Origin: Corinectria fuckeliana
Lineage: Eukaryota > Ascomycota > Sordariomycetes > Hypocreales > Nectriaceae
Direction: 5' to 3'
Length of the DNA: 64,000 nucleotides
NCBI GenBank assembly: GCA_019137255.1
Contig: WPDH01000074.1
Span: 248,001 to 312,000, forward strand
Below are positions 59,597-64,000 of the stretch, in pieces. Positions within the stretch are counted from its first letter, which is position 1; each line of letters begins with the position of its first letter. A model generated the notes under the pieces. It did not search any database. It saw only the letters and a list, made by a program, of their open reading frames with translations, and had not been told where the DNA came from. A program made the position numbers and the translations under genes.

Positions 59597-60418
59597 TTAA
59601 TCGATGAGCTCAGGTTGTGGCTCAGGTGAAGCGTCATCACCTCGAACTGACACCACGGGGTTCACCTTCATTGACAATTGATCCAACCTCTGCACCAACA
59701 GCGGGTCAGCTCGATCGCTAGAGGAGGAGAGTGTCATATTTGAAATGTCTGAGGATCCTGAATAATGCGACGTAGGCCCAACATGCCGGAAAGGTAAAGA
59801 GCCGGCATTTGAGAAGAGCTCGGAATCACCAGGCTGCGTTGGTCCGATATCTTCGGGCGGTAAAAGAGTGGTAGCATCTGGAGCCAATGGGTTTGGTTTT
59901 TCGACTGGAAATGGATCGAGCGTTTGTCCTCTCCCGGGAGGACACGCCATGGCCAGTGCCGAACTGACACATGCCATAATAACCGCATACTCTCGTAAGC
60001 ACGAGACGACCTCGTCTACGAGAGGGCTCTCGTCCCCGTGTTCCAAGGCATGCATACCACTAAGGACTCGGTGAAAGACAACGTAAAAAGCCGGAATGAG
60101 GGCAACACAGCCGATATTTGGTCTATGCCGCAATCAGCACTCGTAGACACATTCTGCCTGAAGATGCATCCATACGTCTGAATCACCGGTTTGCACGCAA
60201 GGGCCGTGACGGCGCCAAACACAACGAGGGCGACGACGATGCTGGCCGTAGTCAGCTTTGCAGGCTGTGGGCAGTGATGGCTTCACTTACACTGTCTCAA
60301 TTGTGTGGTCCTGGAACACGCTCAGGGCTATCCCAGTACCCCAGAGGAGACCTGCCGGCAGGACTTTTGCGCAGTGAAGCACAACCTGCCAATAGAGTCG
60401 CCTCAAGTCTTCGGGCAT
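59597..60418 (-). CDS. Predicted multi-pass membrane protein, unrecognised, 239 residues
   Basis: I do not recognise the family. Exons on the minus strand are 60418-60291, 60241-60176 and 60122-59597, with introns of 49 and 53 nt (donors GTAAGT and GTATGG; acceptors CCAG and CATAG; CTGAC and CTGAT branch-like sites). The total is a multiple of three and hydrophobic segments continue across both junctions: VLPAGLLWGTGIALSVF, VIVVALVVFGAVTALACK, IGCVALIPAFYVVFHRVL and EYAVIMACVSSALAMAC. This suggests four membrane helices in the first 140 residues. The remaining 100 residues are hydrophilic and Pro/Ser/Asp-rich, probably a cytoplasmic tail. The first ATG of the reconstructed frame is used, but earlier exons cannot be excluded. 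It faces away from another small membrane-protein gene 1 kb upstream. Confidence 0.6.
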
Positions 60419-61435
60419 GTTGGTTATTGTCGTGATAGCTGCGAGTCGACAGCGAATGTCATGGGGACAGTAGACGAGGGTGAAGGCGAGATTAGGCTTG
60501 CACGTGCACGCGTACAGAAGAAACTGGAAATTTTATCAGACCGGAGGCAGGAACAGCAAGCTGATGCCCGAAGGTAGGAGCTGTAGACATGCCCAAGCTT
60601 TTATGGCAGGAGACGGCTCGCGGCCCAATGGAATGGGCGTTGAATCCAGAGCCTCCCTGTTGCCTGAGGCTTGGGTGAACTACCTCCGAGTCAGGCTATT
60701 CTTGCACCATTCGCCAGCTATAACCGATTATTTTCATCCCCACCACCAGTCAGCGAGGACTATGACGGTACATGGGTGAGACACTGTCATATTTCCCCAG
60801 GCGATTGCTGGAGCTAGTCAAGTCGATACGATATGGGCCAGTGAGAATGCAGTTTGACCAGCCGAGGGGGTAAGCAATGCTTGCCTCTTGTGGGGAATTC
60901 GATGTAAGCCTCGATTCGAGCCTCAATGCGGCCCAGATGCGACCAAGCTGACGTCTAGCAAACCACAGCGATGCTGGCATGATTGGCTCTGGGCAGTTGA
61001 CAAACAGCCTCACTTCGACCCTTTCTCGTGCACTCTCACAGCCCAACGCTGAGTCCTTGGGCACTGCTGCATTTGAGGCGACGACAGTCTAGGCAGCCAA
61101 GCCGCGTGCGCATTACGGGCGCTGTCAAAGGGTTTCCGTCCATACAGGAGCTTCGGAGCACCATATCTCTTCACTCCGCCTGCGCCGTGACAACAAATTC
61201 GGTTACAGCTGATCTGGAGACGATACCGGTTCCCCGATGGGTGTCAGAGGGACCCCCAGGTTATCAGATCGAATCGCCTTAAAGCCCAACTCCCAAGGCA
61301 ACATCTTTTTCGTTCTGACTTAAAACCCATGTAAGTTTCCGGTTCCAGTCCTGTCGCAAAAGTAACCAGACTTGAGGCTCAAATCCGTACGTAAAGGCCG
61401 ACTAGATCGCAGCGCGACACGGCGCCCGAGAATTC
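60419..61435. other. Divergent intergenic region of two membrane-protein genes
   Basis: 1.0 kb between divergent starts. Short frames only. It should contain both promoters, but either gene could have an unseen upstream exon here. Confidence 0.45.
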
Positions 61436-62071
61436 ATGTCATCAGTTAATGAAAAGACGAACGACGCTTCCCAACGGAACGGCAGAGGGCACGGTAATCA
61501 TGCCCCGGTCCAAAAGGCCTTCGTGGATATGGTCGAGTTGCTGCCAGCCAGTTCCAGTGCCTGGATCATGACCACCTACATGAACCAGCTCTGCAAAGCA
61601 ACTCGCCCACCCGACGCGGTATGTTATTTGTGAAGTGTTTCCGGGTTCAGCTGCTTGAGCCTCGGCCATTTTCTGCGCAGCCCGGTCATCATCCTATTCA
61701 CCCATTCGTTGGCTTGCCCCCCTTCCAATTGCGATAGCTGAAGCGGCACTGACGCTGAATCTCAATATTTCCAGGCCTGGACGAAGACGTCTCAAATCGA
61801 TCCCCTTGTTCGCTCGTCTCGATGGACACTCCTCGCGGCTTGCGTCGTCTTCGGATGCTCAGCAGCGTCGTTCCTCCATCGGCGCCAGCTACGTGATCCT
61901 CGCCAGCCGTACATCTTTGCCGTCTGCGTTTCTGTCGGCGCTATCCTAGGGGAGCTCACAGGGGCAGGTACCAGCTATATCATGGCAGTATACATGTCGT
62001 GGGCAATATGCGTGGCGATGCTAGCGAGCACAGTAAGCCTCCATGTCACGGGCTTGGGCATCTTTGAGTAA
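61436..62071 (+). CDS. Small predicted membrane protein, unrecognised, possibly truncated
   Basis: Family not recognised. Exons 61436-61618 and 61775-62071 give 159 residues; the 156-nt intron has a GTATGT donor and a TTTCCAG acceptor, phase 0, junction RPPDA|AWTKTSQIDPLV. The first 60 residues are polar (MSSVNEKTNDASQRNGRG), with FVDMVELLPASSSAWIMTTY next. Exon 2 holds three hydrophobic stretches: TLLAACVVFGCSAASFL, YIFAVCVSVGAILGEL and YIMAVYMSWAICVAMLAS. The frame stops soon after the third. At that place there is a donor-like GTAAGC (62033) and a downstream TAACAG, but splicing them leads to a stop one codon later. A retroelement relic starts about 200 bases downstream, so the gene may have lost its original 3' part. 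Confidence 0.5.
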
Positions 62072-62280
62072 CAGCGATAATGCTTTCGTGGTGCGAGTGG
62101 CATGAGATTACAAGTCCCGGTCGAATCGTCCGAGGACAAAACGCAAGCCTCTTTCGCAACACCTACTATCACGTCAGTTGCAGCGACATGCTTCTCCTTC
62201 TCGTTTGTTTCTGGACGTGGGAGGCAATGGGCAATGGGAAGAGTCAAAGAGATATTAACACTATGCATGTCCCTAGAGTC

Positions 62281-62649
62281 AAGGAGGGACTGACACCCTG
62301 GAACAAATCCCTAAAGAGATGATGGACTGAACCTCAGCGGTAGTGGCTCGACAAGCTAGTGAGAGAGGGTATTGAGTCTGGCATGTTTAAGTACACCACA
62401 GTGGCAAACAGGACATTGTCTAACTGGGCCGCTGAACCTATTCTTGTGTCCAAGGACCCTACCGACGTCTAGGCTGAGTACCGACTTACAGTCAACTATT
62501 CCCACGTGGAGGAGGACCTGCCTAGATGCAGCATTCCATTGTTGGCTGAATTGCATGACCACCTCTCAGACCCGCGAGTGGGAGCATACGGTTGCTTTGA
62601 CGTGAAGCATGCCTACTGGTCTATATCACTGAGTCAAGTCACTACTTAA
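62281..62649 (+). pseudogene. Decayed retroelement reverse-transcriptase relic
   Basis: One reading frame across this stretch carries a reverse-transcriptase-like order of motifs: WAAEPILVSKDPTD, then EYRLTVNYSHVEEDLPRC, then GAYGCFDVKHAYWSI, where FDVKHAYW corresponds to the first catalytic-Asp block of fungal LTR retroelement polymerases. The frame is broken by TGA at 62320, TAG at 62341, TAG at 62470 and TAA at 62647. The finger and palm start is all that remains; the second catalytic block and other domains are not visible in the following sequence. Three of the four stops could have come from CAG or CAA by C-to-T change, as repeat-induced point mutation would cause. It is not functional. 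Placing it in the Ty3/gypsy group is likely but inferred. Confidence 0.6.
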
Positions 62650-63728
62650 GGAGCTTGAGAGGATGCCTGTGTGTGGGTGCGCAACCGTGTTAAAGAACAC
62701 AGACTACGTCAAGCAAAGGGGCCTAGAGGATATAAAAGGCTTACTTGAGTATAGTCCTAACTCCTACTATGTATTTGCTATTAAATCAGCAGCTGTCATG
62801 CCCTGGCTTTAGCTTGTGGGTCAGGCACAACATTGTCTTGTCGCCGCTTCCTTTCGTTCCTAGACAACCTTGAAAGCTGTTGGTGTTGACGGGGTGGGAG
62901 CAGGGTGGCCCGGTCGATGTCGATGTGCGCTGTGGATATACTCATTCTGGTTCTACTACGCGCTTCCGACTTAACATGACGAATCCCACGGATCCCAACT
63001 ATTCCATGTTCTGGAAGTGCCATCCGAGCGCTACCGGACCATGGTGGATCTGTCCTTTTTTGCGGGGTGAGATATCTGATGTGTTCTTCGTATTGAGTAC
63101 TCGCAGCAATCTATTAGTATTATCTAGTATTGCGGGCGTTCGCTGCGGGGTTGGATTGGAAGGGCGTCATGTAGGTAGGGCGTAGGGCGCGTCCACGAAT
63201 GGAGCGTGCTGTGCTACTCTGAGTGCCAGCAGCTTCTATAGTGAAGTTGAAAACTCGGTGAAGAGCATAATGAGTGGTAGCACGAGCAACTCTGGCGCTT
63301 ATCAAACAATGGCTTGTACGTAACACTTCGCCATCAAACGGGATGCCAGGAGGAATGTAGATGGTGGGTGACGTCCAAACATAGGGTAGCTTCAATGCCG
63401 GCGATGACAAGGATACTGCCGGCTATGGTCGGGTCGGAGCATAGCTCCGGCACCGGCTTGGTCGTTATCGGCGCCGGGAGGACGGCGCTTAATAAAGCAA
63501 CCACCATCTCTAAAACAACCGTATCTCTATCCTCTCCCTCAACCCACCCGGCAAGTTGATGAACCAGGGTCGTCCGCGTGACTTGCTACGAGGCCAGAGG
63601 ACCCTGCATACTTAGATCGTAATATACCCATCCCATCTCTTGTTCATTGTCGAAACCACCTTCGTTCAAGTCAACTCTCCCTCGCTGCCAACCGCCACTC
63701 CCATCACTCTGTTGATCACGACGGCACT
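62650..63728. other. Probable degraded or intergenic sequence
   Basis: 1.1 kb without a supported gene. It may hold further decayed retroelement sequence just after the relic. Two frames, 62880-63185 (+) and 63120-63410 (-), have slightly protein-like stretches but overlap each other and lack starts or splice sites I can defend. The last 150 bases are C/T-rich and should be leader of the next gene. Confidence 0.45.
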
Positions 63729-64000
63729 ATGTTCCAAGCTATGAAGGCGGCTCGGCTTCGGCCGGTCATCCGCCATGGCCACATGCTCCACACCAAGTCT
63801 CGCCTCCTACAGAGTGCCGAGATATCTCCATTTGCTCAAGCAGCGCATTTCGATAAGAGTCAAGGTGTCACGGCCATTGAAGAGATCAAAGCGAGGCGGG
63901 TGAGGGCAGGGAAACTCGTGGCTGGAGTCGCCGCCGCATCTGATAGTGATATGTTCAAGGGATCGGTAAGTTGCGATAGTTCGGGTTTCATGTGACTGTC
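63729..64000 (+). CDS. First exon of a gene cut by the window edge
   Basis: ATG at 63729, exon to 63965 (79 codons), then a GTAAGT donor at 63966; the rest lies outside the window. The visible part begins MFQAMKAARLRPVIRHGHML, basic and without acidic residues at first, which would fit a mitochondrial presequence. It continues with EISPFAQAAHFDKSQGVTAI and KARRVRAGKLVAGVAAASDS. A C/T-rich stretch precedes the ATG. Reading through the donor gives a stop after a few codons, which supports the intron. I do not recognise the family. Confidence 0.5.

Noticed and set aside
62880..63410. Two overlapping frames with somewhat protein-like stretches (one on each strand)
   Set aside because: They contradict each other on strand, have no defendable start or splice sites, and may be decayed transposon or gene sequence.
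1..64000. tRNA, 5S rRNA, CRISPR array or bacterial operon signals
   Set aside because: By eye I found no convincing B-box with cloverleaf, no 5S core, no spaced repeats, and gene structure is eukaryotic. A dedicated tRNA and Rfam scan would be decisive and was not available.
1..64000. Secondary-metabolite or defence gene cluster
   Set aside because: No polyketide synthase, peptide synthetase, terpene cyclase, P450 group or NLR-like gene is visible; most genes are housekeeping and unrelated.

Overview
The window is a piece of a filamentous ascomycete genome, most probably a Sordariomycete and perhaps Hypocreales. The reasons are short introns (46-205 nt, nearly all GT-AG with CTRAY-like branch sites), GC-rich coding sequence, one-gene transcription units without operons, pyrimidine-rich leaders, and a protein set typical of Pezizomycotina. 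There is no sign of a bacterial or viral origin. No sequence search was possible, so the order-level placement is inference.

Layout from left to right: an La-domain RNA-binding protein (591-3051, +); a DUF3824-type Ala/Gly and Arg/Ser-rich protein (6964-9078, +); a head-to-head splicing pair, Clf1 (10985-13021, -) and Prp31 (13323-15226, +); 8 kb with no recognisable gene; a two-finger C2H2 regulator (23289-24191, +); acetate kinase (25156-26533, -); an unrecognised four-exon gene (26946-28365, -); a Pho84-like phosphate transporter (30999-33352, +); a seven-exon fusion of a basic N-terminal region to an omega-type glutathione transferase (33656-35815, -); a Zn2Cys6 regulator (36429-39309, -); THO subunit 3/Tex1 (41804-43148, -); a B-type cyclin (44294-45918, -); mitochondrial ribosomal protein uL2m (47376-48625, +); a PAP2 lipid phosphatase (51111-52581, +); CK2 beta (53142-54212, -); Ric1 (54919-58308, -); two small membrane proteins (59597-60418, - and 61436-62071, +); a decayed retroelement reverse-transcriptase relic (62281-62649, +); and the first exon of a gene cut by the window edge (63729 onward, +).

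Most genes are unrelated housekeeping functions. RNA processing is over-represented (La protein, Clf1, Prp31, Tex1), and CK2 beta and cyclin B are growth controllers. There is no secondary-metabolite cluster, no CRISPR, and no rRNA or tRNA gene that I could see. The last 3 kb are different: small unrecognised membrane proteins beside a retroelement relic with stop codons, which looks like an accessory or decaying patch.

Most multi-exon models were built by hand from splice signals, reading-frame continuity across each junction and, where I knew the family, protein conservation. All reconstructed CDS lengths are multiples of three. The least ordinary items are the GST fusion, whose catalytic cysteine codon is split by a GC-AG intron, the orphan four-exon gene, a cyclin whose first coding exon is nine bases, and the retroelement relic.
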